A stretch of DNA of 64,000 nucleotides from Acidobacteriota bacterium (lineage in GTDB: Bacteria; Acidobacteriota; Terriglobia; Terriglobales; Acidobacteriaceae), in contig QIBA01000044.1 in NCBI GenBank assembly GCA_003225175.1, positions 45,571 through 109,570 of the forward strand, given 5' to 3'. The notes below the pieces were generated by a model. That model saw nothing but the letters and a program-made list of their open reading frames with translations, was not told where the DNA came from and did not search any database. The position numbers were made by a program, and so were the translations under genes. Positions 14,232-25,227 of the stretch are shown piece by piece. Each line of letters opens with the position of its first letter. The first letter of the stretch is position 1.

Positions 14232-16583
14232 ATGACTCCAGTTCAAACACCTATCCCTACGCCGGGAAGTGCCAACGAACGCCTGTTCCCTGTTCTGTTG
14301 GAAATCATGGCGGCAATTTCCGACCATAACCTGGACAAGCTTCTGCAAACCATCACGAAGGGAGCTTCTTCCGTATTGGGAGCGGAGCGCTCGACTTTGT
14401 TTGTGGTCGATCGCAACAAGAAGCAGATCTGGTCAAAGGTGGCTCAGGGCGCAGGAATCACTGAGATCAGGATTCCGCTGGGCGCAGGCATCGCCGGACA
14501 CGTAGCACTTACTGGCGAGATCATCAACATTCCAAACGCATACGCCGATCCTCGCTTTAATCGCGAAATTGACAAACGTACCGGCTACACGACACGAAGC
14601 ATTCTTTGCATGCCTATGAAGGACGCCACCGACCGGATCATCGGAGTCTTTCAGCTCCTCAATAAGCACACCGGTGCCTTTACCGCAGACGATGAGCAAC
14701 TGCTCCAGGCATTCGCGGCGCAGGCCGCCATTGCAGCCAAGAACGCGATGCTGAACGACGAGATCAGGAAGCGGATGGAAGTTTCCGAGACACTTCTCAA
14801 AGTGATGAAATCGGTCGCCTCGGAGCTGCATATCGACGAGTTACTGAAGAAGATCGTAAACAGCACTTCTGAGGTGATGAACGCGGAGCGCGCCAGCCTC
14901 TTCCTGCTTGATCCCAAGACGGGAGATCTGTGGTCGAAGGTCGCACAAGGCATGGAGTCGATGGAGATCCGGGTACCTATCGGTATCGGCATCGCAGGGC
15001 ATGTTGCCATGACCGGTGAAACCATCAACATCGAAGACGCTTATGCCGATACGCGGTTCAATCCGGAGATCGACAAGCGTTCCGGATTCCGTACTCGCAG
15101 CATGCTTTGCATGCCTCTGCGCAACGACGCCGGTGAAGTGATGGGGGTCATGCAGGTGCTCAACAAGCTCAACGGCATCTTTACCGAAGAAGACGAGCGT
15201 CTGCTCAACGCATTGGGTTCGCAGATTTCGATCTCACTCGAAAACTCTCGTCTGTATGAACAAGTTCTTTTCATGCAGAACTACAACTCAAGCATCCTGG
15301 GATCGATTGCCACTGGAGTTGTAACGCTCGGTCCAGACGGGCGAGTGATTTTCGTCAACAGAGCTGCCGAAAACATCTTCGGTTCCTCTGAAACCGGTAA
15401 GATGCATGACGAGTTCTTCAATGCCACCCAAAATCCTGAGCTGACCCATGGCATCGATCGCGTGCTGCAAGCCGCGGAATCCGAATATAAGGCATATCAC
15501 GCACATTTTCTCCGCCAGGACAATGACGCCGTGAACGTGAATTTTCAGGTCCTGCCGCTGCACGATCCTTCTGGCAAGAGCTTCGGACTAGTCGTTGTTG
15601 CCGACGACATCACACAGGAACAGCGGCTGATGAGCACTCTGCGCCGCCATGTTACACGCGAGGTAGCGGAGCGAGTGCTTGCTGATCGCCAGAGACTCAA
15701 ACTCGGTGGCGATCGTCAAACCGTGGCGGTGCTCTTCTGCGACATCCGGGATTTCAGCAGCATCTCGGAGGAATCCACGGCGGAAGAAATCGTTGGCTTG
15801 CTTAACGACTACTTCACGCGAATGATGGAGGCTGTCTTCCGCTACGAAGGCATGCTCGACAAGTTCATGGGTGACTCGATGATGGCCGTCTTCGGCGCAC
15901 CCGTCGCCCGCGAAAATGGTGCTGAGCGTGCCGTGATGGCCGCGCTCGAAATGCGCAGAATCCTGGCGCGCTATAACCGCCAGCGTGTCGCACGAGGACT
16001 GCAGCCGATCCAAACTGGGATTGGCATTACGAAAGGCGAGGCCATTACAGGTAATATTGGTTCCGAGCAGCGCATGGACTACACCGTGATCGGCGACACT
16101 GTGAACCTCGCTTCTCGCCTTGAAGGTCTCACCAAAAACTATGAACACAAGATCCTGATTAACGACCAAGTCTACGAAGACATCAAGGACAAGATCCCAT
16201 GCGTAGACTTCGGCTTTGCGCAAATCAGAGGCAAAGGCGGAGCTGTCCATATTTATGGCGTGAAAGAGCCGCTGGAGAACCGCATCTTTCAGCGGATTCC
16301 CAAACGCTTTGAAGTTTGTTGCGGACTCGGAGATCAGCTTGTGACCGGCGCGGCCATTGAGGCTAGCGAAGGTGGGATGAGCTTCTGCACAAGAGCGGAC
16401 CATGAAGTTGGCAGCGCAATCGACTTGCACTGCAACTTTGGAGCAGAATGGGTACAATTTCGCGCCATAGTGCGTCGCGTCAATCCCGACAACATGGGCG
16501 TTGAGTTTATCGACCTTCTCCCTGGCATTCGCGCCAAGCTTACAGACTTCCTTCACACCAGATCGGCAGCCGCCAGCGCGTAA
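14232..16583 (+). CDS. GAF-GAF-PAS-adenylate cyclase (class III)-PilZ signalling protein
   Basis: A 783-residue soluble protein. Two tandem GAF domains (about 20-175 and 195-345) are near copies of each other: KVAQGAGITEIRIPLGAGIAGHV versus KVAQGMESMEIRVPIGIGIAGHV. A PAS domain follows (about 352-460), then a class III cyclase homology domain (about 495-665). Metal ligands are Asp504 (LFCDIRDFS) and Asp548 (FMGDSMMAVFG); adenine-selecting Lys544 and Asp616 (MDYTVIGD) and transition-state Asn625/Arg629 (VNLASR) are all present, so it should make cAMP. The C-terminus is a PilZ domain with the c-di-GMP motif RIPKR (688-692) and EASEGG (710-715; Glu replaces the usual Asp/Asn). It runs convergent to msrB, one base apart. 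Inference: small-ligand and c-di-GMP inputs control cAMP output. Confidence 0.93.
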   Translation: MTPVQTPIPTPGSANERLFPVLLEIMAAISDHNLDKLLQTITKGASSVLGAERSTLFVVDRNKKQIWSKVAQGAGITEIRIPLGAGIAGHVALTGEIINIPNAYADPRFNREIDKRTGYTTRSILCMPMKDATDRIIGVFQLLNKHTGAFTADDEQLLQAFAAQAAIAAKNAMLNDEIRKRMEVSETLLKVMKSVASELHIDELLKKIVNSTSEVMNAERASLFLLDPKTGDLWSKVAQGMESMEIRVPIGIGIAGHVAMTGETINIEDAYADTRFNPEIDKRSGFRTRSMLCMPLRNDAGEVMGVMQVLNKLNGIFTEEDERLLNALGSQISISLENSRLYEQVLFMQNYNSSILGSIATGVVTLGPDGRVIFVNRAAENIFGSSETGKMHDEFFNATQNPELTHGIDRVLQAAESEYKAYHAHFLRQDNDAVNVNFQVLPLHDPSGKSFGLVVVADDITQEQRLMSTLRRHVTREVAERVLADRQRLKLGGDRQTVAVLFCDIRDFSSISEESTAEEIVGLLNDYFTRMMEAVFRYEGMLDKFMGDSMMAVFGAPVARENGAERAVMAALEMRRILARYNRQRVARGLQPIQTGIGITKGEAITGNIGSEQRMDYTVIGDTVNLASRLEGLTKNYEHKILINDQVYEDIKDKIPCVDFGFAQIRGKGGAVHIYGVKEPLENRIFQRIPKRFEVCCGLGDQLVTGAAIEASEGGMSFCTRADHEVGSAIDLHCNFGAEWVQFRAIVRRVNPDNMGVEFIDLLPGIRAKLTDFLHTRSAAASA

Positions 16584-16584
16584 A

Positions 16585-16983
16585 TCATTCCTTCGACTTC
16601 AAATTCAGCGCAGCCGAATTCATGCAATAGCGAAGCCCAGTCGGACGCGGTCCATCGGGAAAAACATGACCAAGATGCGCGTCGCAGCGGCTGCAGATAA
16701 CTTCGGTCCGGCGCATTCCATAGGCATTCTCTTCATGCGTGGTCACGCTTTTCTCCGAGAGCGGTGCGTAAAAGCTGGGCCAGCCAGTTCCCGAATCGTA
16801 CTTGGTATCTGAGCTGAACAATTCTTGCCCGCAACACACGCATGTGTAGATCCCGGGATCCTTGCTCTTGTAGTACTTTCCTGTGAATGCCCGCTCTGTC
16901 CCGCGTTGCCTGGTCACGTGGTATTGCTCATCCGCAAGCTGAGATTGCCACTCAGCATCTGACTTTTTTATCTTTTCGGCCAT
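16585..16983 (-). CDS. msrB: Peptide-methionine (R)-S-oxide reductase MsrB
   Basis: A 132-residue cytoplasmic repair enzyme that reduces methionine-R-sulfoxide in proteins. Zinc ligands are the pairs Cys48/Cys51 (CVCCG) and Cys97/Cys100 (CSRC). The catalytic Cys120 lies in RYCMNSAAL, and the substrate pocket signatures TGWPSFY and HLGHVFPDGP are intact. The start MAEKIKKS is supported by GAGGAG ten bases upstream. It is last in the minus-strand run that contains gatA, separated by 68 bases, and abuts the cyclase gene on the other strand. Confidence 0.96.
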   Translation of the reverse strand: MAEKIKKSDAEWQSQLADEQYHVTRQRGTERAFTGKYYKSKDPGIYTCVCCGQELFSSDTKYDSGTGWPSFYAPLSEKSVTTHEENAYGMRRTEVICSRCDAHLGHVFPDGPRPTGLRYCMNSAALNLKSKE

Positions 16984-17051
16984 CGTTAGCTCCTCGACAT
17001 AAGATGTTCCAGAAGTCGAATTGATGCTATTCGCTATATCGCAAAGCCAAC

Positions 17052-18521
17052 TCATCGGGTCGCCGAGGCACGCGCGTGCTCGAACGCATGAGCCAGCCGA
17101 AGGATTGTTCCCTCTTCAAAATGCCGCCCGAGGATCTGCATGCCAATCGGCAATCCGTCCTTGGAGTTTCCGCACGGAACCGAGATTCCGGGAATTCCAG
17201 CGAGGGAGGCAGTTACGGTGAAAATGTCCGCCAGATACATCGCCAAAGGATCGTCGGACTTTTCTCCGATCTTGAAAGCCGGAGTGGGAGTCGTAGGTGT
17301 TACGATTCCGTCGACTTCCTTGAATGCTGCGAAAAAGTCCTGTGCTATGAGCGTCCGAACCTTTTGTGCTTTGAGATAATAGGCGTCGTAGTAGCCGGCA
17401 CTCAAAGTATAAGTTCCCAACATGATGCGGCGCTTTACTTCCGGCCCGAAGCCTTCGTCGCGACTGCGACGATACATCTCGGACAGCGTCTTTGCCTGCG
17501 GAGAGCGATATCCATATCGCACTCCATCGTAACGAGCCAAATTCGAAGAAGCCTCTGCCGTGGCTATGACGTAGTAAGTAGGAATCGCGTATTGGGTGTG
17601 CGGCAGTGAAATCGGCTTGATCTCGCAGCCTGCTTCGGTCAAGAGCTTGAGTCCAGATTCCACGGCGGAGCGAACTTCAGAGTCCATCTCATTCGGAAAG
17701 TATTCTTTTGGAACACCGACGCGAAGACCACGGACTGGCTTGCGAATCTCCTGTTCATAATCGGGAACCGGGAGATCGACACAAGTGCTATCCATCGGGT
17801 CGCGACCAGCCATGTGACGGAGAATAATTCCGGCATCCTTCGCCGACTTGGTTAGCGGACCGATGTGGTCTAGTGATGACGCAAAAGCAATCAGCCCATA
17901 GCGCGAGACTCTTCCGTAAGTGGGCATGAGGCCAACCACTCCGCAGAAAGCTCCAGGCTGACGAATGGAACCGCCGGTATCGGATCCCAGGGCGGCCACC
18001 GCGGTACCGGCAGCAACGCTGGCAGCAGAGCCTCCACTGGAACCTCCGGGCACCCGGCTGAGGTCTCGTGGATTGCGTACTGGTCCCCAGGCTGAATTTT
18101 CGTTCGACGATCCCATAGCGAACTCATCACAATTGAGTTTTCCCAAAATGATCGCACCAGCCTGTTCCAGCCGCGATACTGCCGTGCAATCATAAGGCGG
18201 AACGTAGTTGCCAAGAATTTTGGAACCAGCAGTAGTTCGAACGCCCTGCATGACCATCACATCCTTGATGGCAATCGGCACTCCCCCAAGCGGCGGCAGT
18301 GGATCGCCGCGATCTACGATGGCATCCATTCGTTTGGCTTGCTTTAAAGCGCGATCGCGGGTGAGATTCAAATATGCGTTGATCTGTCCAGGTTGGCGAT
18401 CCTGCGCGTCGATCTTCTCGTAAAGGTTCTCAACGAGTGCTGTGGCTGTGGTCTGACGCTCCTGCACTGCCGCCCGTGCAGAGCCGACAGTGAGGACATC
18501 GAGGTTGAGATCGGCCACCAT
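17052..18521 (-). CDS. gatA: Asp-tRNA(Asn)/Glu-tRNA(Gln) amidotransferase subunit A
   Basis: A 489-residue amidase-signature protein, full length. The Ser-cisSer-Lys triad is visible as Lys86 (PIAIKD), Ser161 (GGSSGGSAA) and Ser185 ([10 protein letters not shown]). GatA hydrolyses glutamine and passes ammonia to GatB, which amidates Glu-tRNA(Gln) or Asp-tRNA(Asn). gatC lies directly upstream (4 bases), while gatB is not in the window. The conserved [21 protein letters not shown] segment near residue 360 supports GatA over other amidases. Confidence 0.97.
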   Translation of the reverse strand: MVADLNLDVLTVGSARAAVQERQTTATALVENLYEKIDAQDRQPGQINAYLNLTRDRALKQAKRMDAIVDRGDPLPPLGGVPIAIKDVMVMQGVRTTAGSKILGNYVPPYDCTAVSRLEQAGAIILGKLNCDEFAMGSSNENSAWGPVRNPRDLSRVPGGSSGGSAASVAAGTAVAALGSDTGGSIRQPGAFCGVVGLMPTYGRVSRYGLIAFASSLDHIGPLTKSAKDAGIILRHMAGRDPMDSTCVDLPVPDYEQEIRKPVRGLRVGVPKEYFPNEMDSEVRSAVESGLKLLTEAGCEIKPISLPHTQYAIPTYYVIATAEASSNLARYDGVRYGYRSPQAKTLSEMYRRSRDEGFGPEVKRRIMLGTYTLSAGYYDAYYLKAQKVRTLIAQDFFAAFKEVDGIVTPTTPTPAFKIGEKSDDPLAMYLADIFTVTASLAGIPGISVPCGNSKDGLPIGMQILGRHFEEGTILRLAHAFEHARASATR

Positions 18522-18525
18522 GCGA

Positions 18526-18834
18526 TTAACGCTCGATCACCTTGGGGACGCGGAAAAATGTGCCGTCCGTCTGGGGAACATTCGCCATCGCCGCTTCGTG
18601 AGGCAGGCATTCCCGAGGTTCATCCGTTCGTAGAGGATCTGCAGAGTCTGACGGAGTTCCAATTTGAGACACTTGTGCCATGGGCGCAACGTTGCTTGTA
18701 TCTACTTCCGCGAGTTGCTCGACGTATGCCAGGATGGCATTCAGGTCCTTCTCCATCCGCAGACGCTCGGCATCGGTCAGATGAAGATTGGCGAGGCTGG
18801 CAACATAGGCAACGTCTTGCTGCGTGATCTTCAT
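18526..18834 (-). CDS. gatC: Asp-tRNA(Asn)/Glu-tRNA(Gln) amidotransferase subunit C
   Basis: A 102-residue protein of typical GatC length: [28 protein letters not shown] at the N-terminus, [16 protein letters not shown] in the middle and the C-terminal [10 protein letters not shown] belt. GatC threads around GatA and stabilises the GatCAB complex. It overlaps the upstream DciA gene by four bases (ATGA), so the genes are translationally coupled, and gatA follows after four bases. Confidence 0.96.
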   Translation of the reverse strand: MKITQQDVAYVASLANLHLTDAERLRMEKDLNAILAYVEQLAEVDTSNVAPMAQVSQIGTPSDSADPLRTDEPRECLPHEAAMANVPQTDGTFFRVPKVIER

Positions 18835-19136
18835 AGAGAACCAGGCTCTCTTCCGCCCGAAGCAATTTCGTACGTTACGCGCTTCACTGGCATTCCGACA
18901 AGACTAGTTAACCGATGCAGATATTGCGCGGTAAAGGCTTCGAGCTGTAGTTGCCAACCCTTATCAGGAACCGTCACTCGCAATGTTTCGTTCTCGAATG
19001 CTACTGCGCGGGCTCGTTGGGCGACCGCGGAACCACAGACCAGCGGCCACGCGAGAACAACTGCCTCTTCAGGAGAAGCGTCCTTGAACAAATGTCGAGC
19101 TAGAGACTGAAGATCCTGACGCGCGGATTGCATCAA
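18831..19136 (-). CDS. DUF721/DciA-family protein (replicative helicase loader type)
   Basis: A 101-residue DUF721 protein: VVLAWPLVCGSAVAQRARAVAFENETLRVTV with the family's W-x-V-G-xx-ia-xx-t pattern, then WQLQLEAFTAQYLHRL. DciA proteins bind and help load the DnaB helicase in bacteria that lack DnaC/DnaI. This copy is short and consists of the KH-like core only. It overlaps gatC by four bases and follows the uxs-type gene by nine, an arrangement without obvious functional link. MM at the start leaves the exact initiator open. Confidence 0.82.
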   Translation of the reverse strand: MMQSARQDLQSLARHLFKDASPEEAVVLAWPLVCGSAVAQRARAVAFENETLRVTVPDKGWQLQLEAFTAQYLHRLTSLVGMPVKRVTYEIASGGREPGSL

Positions 19137-19145
19137 CCGATGCTC

Positions 19146-20126
19146 CTATCGACTCGCGGAACTGGCTGCTGAACGCTCCGCCTGAACCTCGCTGTGGAAG
19201 TAATCGAGCGAGAGTTGCAGCCCTTTCCGCAGCTCGACTCTCGGCTCCCATCTCAATAGAGCTCGAGCTTTGCTTATATCAGGGCGGCGTTGTTTGGGGT
19301 CGTCTTGAGGGAGTGGCAGAAATTCAATTCCGCTCTTGGAACCTGTGACCGCAAGCACTTCTTCCGCGCATTCAAGGATCGTGAACTCGTCTGGATTGCC
19401 GATGTTCGTAGGTTCCTGCTCTTTGGACCACGCGAGCTTCAATATCCCTTCGATTTCGTCGCTGACATAACAGAAGCTTCGCGTCTGGCTGCCATCGCCG
19501 TAGACGGTCAGATCGTCGCCTCGCAGAGCCTGCTTCATGAAGTTTGAGATTACCCGGCCATCATTCATCTGCAGCCTCGGGCCGTACGTATTAAAAATTC
19601 GAACGATGCGGACGTCGACTTTGTGGTATCGCCGATAAGCAGTGGTCACGGCTTCAGCGAATCGCTTCGATTCGTCATACACCGACCGGGGACCTACCGG
19701 ATTGACATGACCCCAGTAGCTTTCCTTTTGTGGATGTTCCAAGGGATCGCCGTAGCATTCGGAAGTTGACGCGAGAAAGAAAGCTATCGCGTACTTCTTC
19801 GCGAGTTCCAGAAGATTGAAGACTCCAATGGATCCAACCTGCAGAGTCTCAACACCATGCTTCATGTAATCCACAGGACTAGCAGGAGAAGCGAAGTCAA
19901 ATATGTAGTCGATACCTCCCGGATCAAATCGGGAACAGATGTCCTGCTCAAGAAAAGAGAACTTGGACTCGCCTTTCAGATGTTCCAGGTTGCGCAGTTT
20001 TCCTGTAATCAGGTTATCGACGCCGACAACCGAGTGGCCTTCAGCGAGAAGAGCGTCGCACAAATGAGAGCCGAGAAATCCCGCGGCTCCGGTGACCATC
20101 ACATGAAGCTTCTTAGAAGGGGACAT
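19146..20126 (-). CDS. uxs: UDP-glucuronate decarboxylase (UDP-xylose synthase), extended SDR
   Basis: A 326-residue NAD-dependent sugar-nucleotide enzyme. The Rossmann motif is [11 protein letters not shown], the catalytic Tyr-Lys pair is [10 protein letters not shown] in [11 protein letters not shown], and the diagnostic run [19 protein letters not shown] then [16 protein letters not shown] matches UDP-xylose synthases. It converts UDP-glucuronate to UDP-xylose and CO2. The gene directly upstream (16 bases) encodes UDP-glucose 6-dehydrogenase, which makes its substrate, strengthening the call. Product likely feeds extracellular polysaccharide. Confidence 0.9.
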   Translation of the reverse strand: MSPSKKLHVMVTGAAGFLGSHLCDALLAEGHSVVGVDNLITGKLRNLEHLKGESKFSFLEQDICSRFDPGGIDYIFDFASPASPVDYMKHGVETLQVGSIGVFNLLELAKKYAIAFFLASTSECYGDPLEHPQKESYWGHVNPVGPRSVYDESKRFAEAVTTAYRRYHKVDVRIVRIFNTYGPRLQMNDGRVISNFMKQALRGDDLTVYGDGSQTRSFCYVSDEIEGILKLAWSKEQEPTNIGNPDEFTILECAEEVLAVTGSKSGIEFLPLPQDDPKQRRPDISKARALLRWEPRVELRKGLQLSLDYFHSEVQAERSAASSASR

Positions 20127-20142
20127 GCTTTAGGGTGTCCTG

Positions 20143-21546
20143 CTACTCCTTCAGATTTAGAGCAGAAGAGCGGCTGCTCTGCAAGTCAACCGTTGCCCGC
20201 CCCACGCTCACATATAGCAAGCCCGCTTTCTGCATAGCCTCTCTAGAGTAAAGATTGCGTCCGTCAATGACTATCGGATAGCGCAGGAGGCTTTTGATTC
20301 GCACTAAATCAAGGGTGGCGAACTCTTCCCAATCAGTGAGAATCAAGAGAGCATCGGCTCCGACTGCTGTTTGGTAAGGATCTTCGGCATACGTTACGTC
20401 CCCAGTGATCAGCTGGCTAGCGCGCTCTGTGGCGGCAGGGTCGTAGGCAACCACCGAGCACTGCTCGTTTAATAGTGATCGAATAATATCGATTGCCGGT
20501 GATTCACGTACATCGTCCGTGCCCCCCTTGTAGGCCAGACCGAGCACTGCCAGCCGTTTTCCCCGCAAAGTCCAGAGAGCTGTTCGAACTTTCTTCAGGA
20601 AGCGCTTGCGCTGCTCGTCGTTGACACGAATGATTTCCTGCAGCATCGGGAAGTCATAGCCACACTCTCGCGCCACAGACCGGAAGGCTGCAACGTCCTT
20701 TGGAAAGCATGAACCGCCGTAACCTATTCCTGCACGCAGAAATCTCTTGCCAATTCGGGAATCTGTTCCGATTCCGAGTGCAACTTGCTCTATGTCCGCA
20801 TCCACTGCTTCACAGACGTTTGCGACGGCGTTGATAAAAGAAATCTTCAACGCAAGGAAGGCATTGGAGGCGTGTTTGATCAACTCAGCGCTCTTTGCAC
20901 TGGTCAGGATCAGCTGTGCTGGAATCTTGGCTGATGCTGGCTCAGGGACTACTCCCGCCGACCGAGCATAGTAAGTTCCCTTCGTCAGCGGTGCGTAAAT
21001 CTCCTGCAAGATCTCCGCAGCCCGCTCTGAATCCGCGCCAATCACGATTCGATCCGGATACAGAAAGTCGGAAACGGCCGTACCCTCGCGCAAGAACTCG
21101 GGATTGGAAACCACGTCGAAATCCGCTGGCTTGGCTCCGGTCAACTGCATAACGCGACGGATCCACTCGCTTGTATACACGGGAACCGTGCTCTTCTCGA
21201 CGATTACCTTGTATCCGTTCAACGATTGCGCGATTTCCCGTGCAACTGCTTCGACATAAGAGAGGTCCGCATCGCCGGTCTCGCGCGGTGGCGTGCCGAC
21301 AGCAACGAAGACGACTGAGCTGGCACGAACCGCATCCGGCAGGGAAGCGGAAAACTTCAGGCGTTGCCCGCGATGCCGGCCAAGAAGCTCCGGAAGGTAC
21401 TGCTCGTGGATAGGCGTTTCGCCACGAACCAAGGCCGCAAGTTTTTCAGGATCGTTGTCCACGCAAATGACGTCGTGTCCAAGTTCCGCAAAGCAGGCGG
21501 AAGCAACCAAGCCAACGTATCCGGACCCCACAATGGCAATCTTCAT
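20143..21546 (-). CDS. ugd: UDP-glucose 6-dehydrogenase
   Basis: A 467-residue UDP-glucose/GDP-mannose dehydrogenase. N-terminal NAD domain opens MKIAIVGSGYVGLVASACFA; VEKSTVPVYTSEWIRR and SNPEFLREGTAVSDFLYPDRIV follow; the central helix has LIKHASNAFLALKISFINA. The catalytic nucleophile is Cys280 in GIGYGGSCFPKD and the C-terminal domain has AVLGLAYKGGTDDVRESPA. It oxidises UDP-glucose to UDP-glucuronate in two NAD-dependent steps. First gene of the run ugd-uxs-dciA-gatC-gatA-msrB; 141 bases separate it from metH. Confidence 0.95.
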   Translation of the reverse strand: MKIAIVGSGYVGLVASACFAELGHDVICVDNDPEKLAALVRGETPIHEQYLPELLGRHRGQRLKFSASLPDAVRASSVVFVAVGTPPRETGDADLSYVEAVAREIAQSLNGYKVIVEKSTVPVYTSEWIRRVMQLTGAKPADFDVVSNPEFLREGTAVSDFLYPDRIVIGADSERAAEILQEIYAPLTKGTYYARSAGVVPEPASAKIPAQLILTSAKSAELIKHASNAFLALKISFINAVANVCEAVDADIEQVALGIGTDSRIGKRFLRAGIGYGGSCFPKDVAAFRSVARECGYDFPMLQEIIRVNDEQRKRFLKKVRTALWTLRGKRLAVLGLAYKGGTDDVRESPAIDIIRSLLNEQCSVVAYDPAATERASQLITGDVTYAEDPYQTAVGADALLILTDWEEFATLDLVRIKSLLRYPIVIDGRNLYSREAMQKAGLLYVSVGRATVDLQSSRSSALNLKE

Positions 21547-21687
21547 TTAGTACGCTCTCCGAAAATTCACCCTTTCACTATAGCTGAGAAGGTGAAAACT
21601 CCTGATTGGTTTCACATTGCTTTTGCCGGAAGCGACAACACACGCCAAGCTGAGGCGGCGTGCTTCCCCTCGGTTCATTCAAGCCCA

Positions 21688-24600
21688 TCAGACCACGAAG
21701 TACTTGGCGGCAGGATGGTGAACAATGATGGCCGAGGTTGACTGTTCCGGCTCGATTTGGAACGTATCTGTCAATGTGACGCCAATCTCTTCGGGATGGA
21801 GGATCGCAAACAGCTTCGTCTGATCCTCAAGATTCGGACATGCCGGATAGCCGAAAGAGTAGCGCGATCCTCGATACTTCTGGTGGAACAAGTCGGTAAT
21901 CCGGGAGGCGTCATCGCCGGCGATTCCCAATTCCTTGCGGATTTCACGATGCATATACTCCGCCAGCGCTTCTGCAGTTTCTACGCTTAATCCGTGGAGG
22001 TACAGATATTTCGTGTAATCGCCCGATTCGAACAGCCGTTTCGTCTCCTCGCTGGCGCGATTGCCTACAGTGACCACCGAAAATCCAATTACATCGATTC
22101 GAGGCGAACCCACCGGCTCGAAGAAGTCGGATATGCAAAGCTTGCGGCCTTCGCGTTGTCGCGGGAACGTGAAGCGCTGAATTTCACGCAGGTTTTCGAA
22201 GCTGTCATATACGATGACATCATTACCCCGGCTGTGGCAAGGATAGAACCCATACGCCACTTTCGGCTCCAGCAAGCCGGACGCAGCCACCTCCTTTTGC
22301 AATTCGAACTTGATCGGCTTGTACTTTTCCTCGACGAGCCTGGCATAGTCGGTCGCAGAAGCCGTCTTGAGCTGCCACTGATTTTTAAACAAAGCAGTGT
22401 CGTTGATGTACGAAAAAATTTCGTGGAAATCGAAATCCGTACGCACAACACGGCCTACGAACGGCAGCCTCGGAATGTCCGGAGCACTCGTCACCACTGC
22501 CGAACGCTGCGTCGAAATTTGGCTATCATACGCGCCAGCGGCTGCAGCCCTTGCAAATTGCTTTATTATCCGACCTTCTTTCAGACGAGCTTCTCGTGCG
22601 CCGTTTTCAGACGTGAGGTCGTCCATGATGTGGAGCCCCGCGAAGGCATCATCCGCATAAAAAACGGAGTTCGAGTATTCGCGGCGAAGATCGTCTTCTA
22701 CGTATTTGCGCGTGAGCGCTGCGCCACCACATATCACGGGATACTGCAGGCTCAGCCGCTGCAGATCCTGGATCACGTACTTCATCTCCAGGGTGGACTT
22801 CACCAGCAATCCACTGAGCCCGATCGCCTGAGCGCTGTGTTTCTGTGCTGCCGCGATAATAGTGTCGGCCGGTTGCTTAATTCCCAGATTCACGACTTGG
22901 TAGCCGTTGTTGCTGAGAATGATGTCCACTAGGTTCTTGCCGATATCATGGACGTCTCCCTTCACTGTCGCGAGCACAATCGTGCCCTTGCGTGAACCTT
23001 CTACTCTTTCCATTTTGGGCTCGAGATACGCGACAGCTTGCTTCATTACTCCCGCCGAGTCGAGCACCGAGGGTAACTGCATCTTGCGAGCACCGAACAG
23101 TTCGCCAACTGTCTTCATCCCGTCAAGCAAGACAGTATTGATAAGATCTAGCGGCTCGTACGTAGCTAACGCATCCTCGAGAACCGCCTCGAGCGACTGC
23201 TTTTTGTTGCCATTGCCAATGGTCTTTTCACCATTGATGATGCAATGCTTCAGTTTGTCTTCAACCGGCAGACCGCTGAGATCCTCACCTTGAGCCTCCG
23301 CCTTTTTGGTGACTCCCGAAAAAAAAGCCATGTAGGCCTGCAGCGGATCGCCATTGCTCGTGTCCTGGAAGATCAGCTTGCGCGCGATCTCCACCTCCGC
23401 TTCGGGAATTTTGTAGAGGGGATAAATCTTCGAATAATTTACGATCGCGCAATCCAACCCGCGATCTACGGCCTCGCGTAAGAAGACGCTGTTCAGCACG
23501 CGCCGCGAATACACCGAAAGCCCGAAGGAGATGTTGCTCACGCCGAGAATCGTCCGGCATTCCGGCAATTCCTGCTTGATTCGGCGGATGGCCTCCAGAG
23601 TCTCAATACCGGCACTGCGATATTCCTCTTGCCCAGTCGAAATCGGCAATGTCAGTGGATCGAAGATGAGATCCACCGGGCGAATCCCGTACTTCTCGGT
23701 CGCGAGCTTGTGAATGCGCTGCGCGATCGCAACCTTTTTATCCGCGGTAAGGGCCATACCTTCTTCGTCGATCGTCAACGCGATCACTGCCGCTCCATAG
23801 CGCTTCGCCATTGGCAGGACTTTGCTGGTGCGCTGCTCGCCGTCTTCCAAATTAATCGAATTGATGATCGCCTTGCCGGGAATGCGTTTGAGCGCAACCT
23901 CGACGACGTCAGCTTCGGTGGAATCCACCAGAATCGGCGCAGGCACACGCGTGGCGACCTTCTCGAGAATCGAACTCATGTAGCCCTTTTCGTCTTCGCC
24001 CACAATGGCACAGCACAGATCGAGCATGTGCGAGCCTTCGGCTACGAGCTTCTTCGAGAGCGCGAGAATCTCGTCGTACTTTGCTCCACGCACCAGATTC
24101 TTAAAATGCTCGACCCTCGTCGTGGTGTTCATCTCCTCGGCCACGACAACCGGCTGACCATCGAGCTCGAGCGGAACAGATGTGTAGGCACTTGCCGTTT
24201 CTGATCGCGGCTTCACATTGCGCACTGCCGGCTGAAGGGATGCACATGCTTTCACCACAGCGTCGATGTGCTTCGGCGTAGTGCCGCAGCAGCCACCGAC
24301 AAGCTGTACTCCGTACTCCTCGATGAAGCGTTTGTGATACTCAGCCAGCTCCTGAGGAGTCAGCTTATAGACGGTCCGACCGCTTTCGTTTTGCGGCAAG
24401 CCTGCATTTGGTAAGACCGAAATGGCCTTCGTGCTGTTATGACACAAGTAACGAACGGCATCGTTCATCTCCCTCGGACCGGTTGCACAGTTCAGGCCAA
24501 TAATGTCGACGTCATAAACATCCAGGATTGCTGTGGCCGCATTGATGTCTGTCCCAAGAAGCATGGTCCCATCTTCTGCATTCTGCAGAGTCACTTGCAC

Positions 24601-25227
24601 TTGGAGAGGCACACGCCTCCCTGCAGCCTTCATTGCATCGAAAGCCGCGGTGATCGCAATCTTGGTCTGCAGAATATCCTGCGATGTTTCGATCAGTAGG
24701 ACATCCACACCAGTTTTAATCAGCGCCGTCATCTGCTCGAGGTATGACGCGAGCATGTCGTCGAACCCGATGTGTCCGAGGGACGGCAGCTTAGTCGTAG
24801 GTCCTACTGAACCGGCAACAAAGCGTGGACGCTCCGGCGTTGAGAATTGAGCTGCAACTTCGCGCGCAAGTCTCACCGCTGCTTGGTTGATCTCAACGAC
24901 GCGGTGCTGAAAACCAAACTCCCCGAGCACGATGCTGGTGCCACCGAAAGTATTGGTTTCAATTACGTCGGCGCCCACACGGAGATATTGCGTGTAGATG
25001 TCGCGAATCATCTCGGGACGGCTGAGGTTGAGAATTTCGCTACAGTTTTCCTGGCCCCAAAAGTCCTCGAGGGACGGATTCATTTCCTGAATCAGAGAAC
25101 CCATCGCACCGTCGTAGATGACCACGCGCTCGCGAACAGCTTTTAAAAACGGCGATTCCACTTGATTCCCCAAGTTGACTGCGACATCGGATGGCTTCGC
25201 GCCATCGGATTTCGCCACTTTGTACAT
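21688..25227 (-). CDS. metH: Cobalamin-dependent methionine synthase
   Basis: A four-module enzyme of about 1179 residues. The homocysteine domain has [13 protein letters not shown] and the zinc ligand pair in [10 protein letters not shown]. The pterin-binding domain ([14 protein letters not shown] to [12 protein letters not shown]) follows. The B12 cap/Rossmann domain has the cofactor-ligand motif [10 protein letters not shown], with SGLLVKST. The C-terminal activation domain contains the SAM-binding [13 protein letters not shown]. It transfers a methyl group from methyltetrahydrofolate to homocysteine. The start is taken at MYKVAK; a GTG seven codons upstream is also possible. The leader (25228-25424) shows no recognisable cobalamin, SAM or SAH riboswitch. 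The downstream 21547-21687 spacer is empty. Confidence 0.96.
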   Translation of the reverse strand: MYKVAKSDGAKPSDVAVNLGNQVESPFLKAVRERVVIYDGAMGSLIQEMNPSLEDFWGQENCSEILNLSRPEMIRDIYTQYLRVGADVIETNTFGGTSIVLGEFGFQHRVVEINQAAVRLAREVAAQFSTPERPRFVAGSVGPTTKLPSLGHIGFDDMLASYLEQMTALIKTGVDVLLIETSQDILQTKIAITAAFDAMKAAGRRVPLQVQVTLQNAEDGTMLLGTDINAATAILDVYDVDIIGLNCATGPREMNDAVRYLCHNSTKAISVLPNAGLPQNESGRTVYKLTPQELAEYHKRFIEEYGVQLVGGCCGTTPKHIDAVVKACASLQPAVRNVKPRSETASAYTSVPLELDGQPVVVAEEMNTTTRVEHFKNLVRGAKYDEILALSKKLVAEGSHMLDLCCAIVGEDEKGYMSSILEKVATRVPAPILVDSTEADVVEVALKRIPGKAIINSINLEDGEQRTSKVLPMAKRYGAAVIALTIDEEGMALTADKKVAIAQRIHKLATEKYGIRPVDLIFDPLTLPISTGQEEYRSAGIETLEAIRRIKQELPECRTILGVSNISFGLSVYSRRVLNSVFLREAVDRGLDCAIVNYSKIYPLYKIPEAEVEIARKLIFQDTSNGDPLQAYMAFFSGVTKKAEAQGEDLSGLPVEDKLKHCIINGEKTIGNGNKKQSLEAVLEDALATYEPLDLINTVLLDGMKTVGELFGARKMQLPSVLDSAGVMKQAVAYLEPKMERVEGSRKGTIVLATVKGDVHDIGKNLVDIILSNNGYQVVNLGIKQPADTIIAAAQKHSAQAIGLSGLLVKSTLEMKYVIQDLQRLSLQYPVICGGAALTRKYVEDDLRREYSNSVFYADDAFAGLHIMDDLTSENGAREARLKEGRIIKQFARAAAAGAYDSQISTQRSAVVTSAPDIPRLPFVGRVVRTDFDFHEIFSYINDTALFKNQWQLKTASATDYARLVEEKYKPIKFELQKEVAASGLLEPKVAYGFYPCHSRGNDVIVYDSFENLREIQRFTFPRQREGRKLCISDFFEPVGSPRIDVIGFSVVTVGNRASEETKRLFESGDYTKYLYLHGLSVETAEALAEYMHREIRKELGIAGDDASRITDLFHQKYRGSRYSFGYPACPNLEDQTKLFAILHPEEIGVTLTDTFQIEPEQSTSAIIVHHPAAKYFVV

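Noticed and set aside
15588..16556. Minus-strand 322-codon frame inside the cyclase gene
   Set aside because: Mirror of the conserved cyclase/PilZ coding frame; composition follows codon complementarity.
21994..22932. Plus-strand 312-codon frame inside metH
   Set aside because: Antisense to the B12-binding and activation domains of MetH; no independent support.
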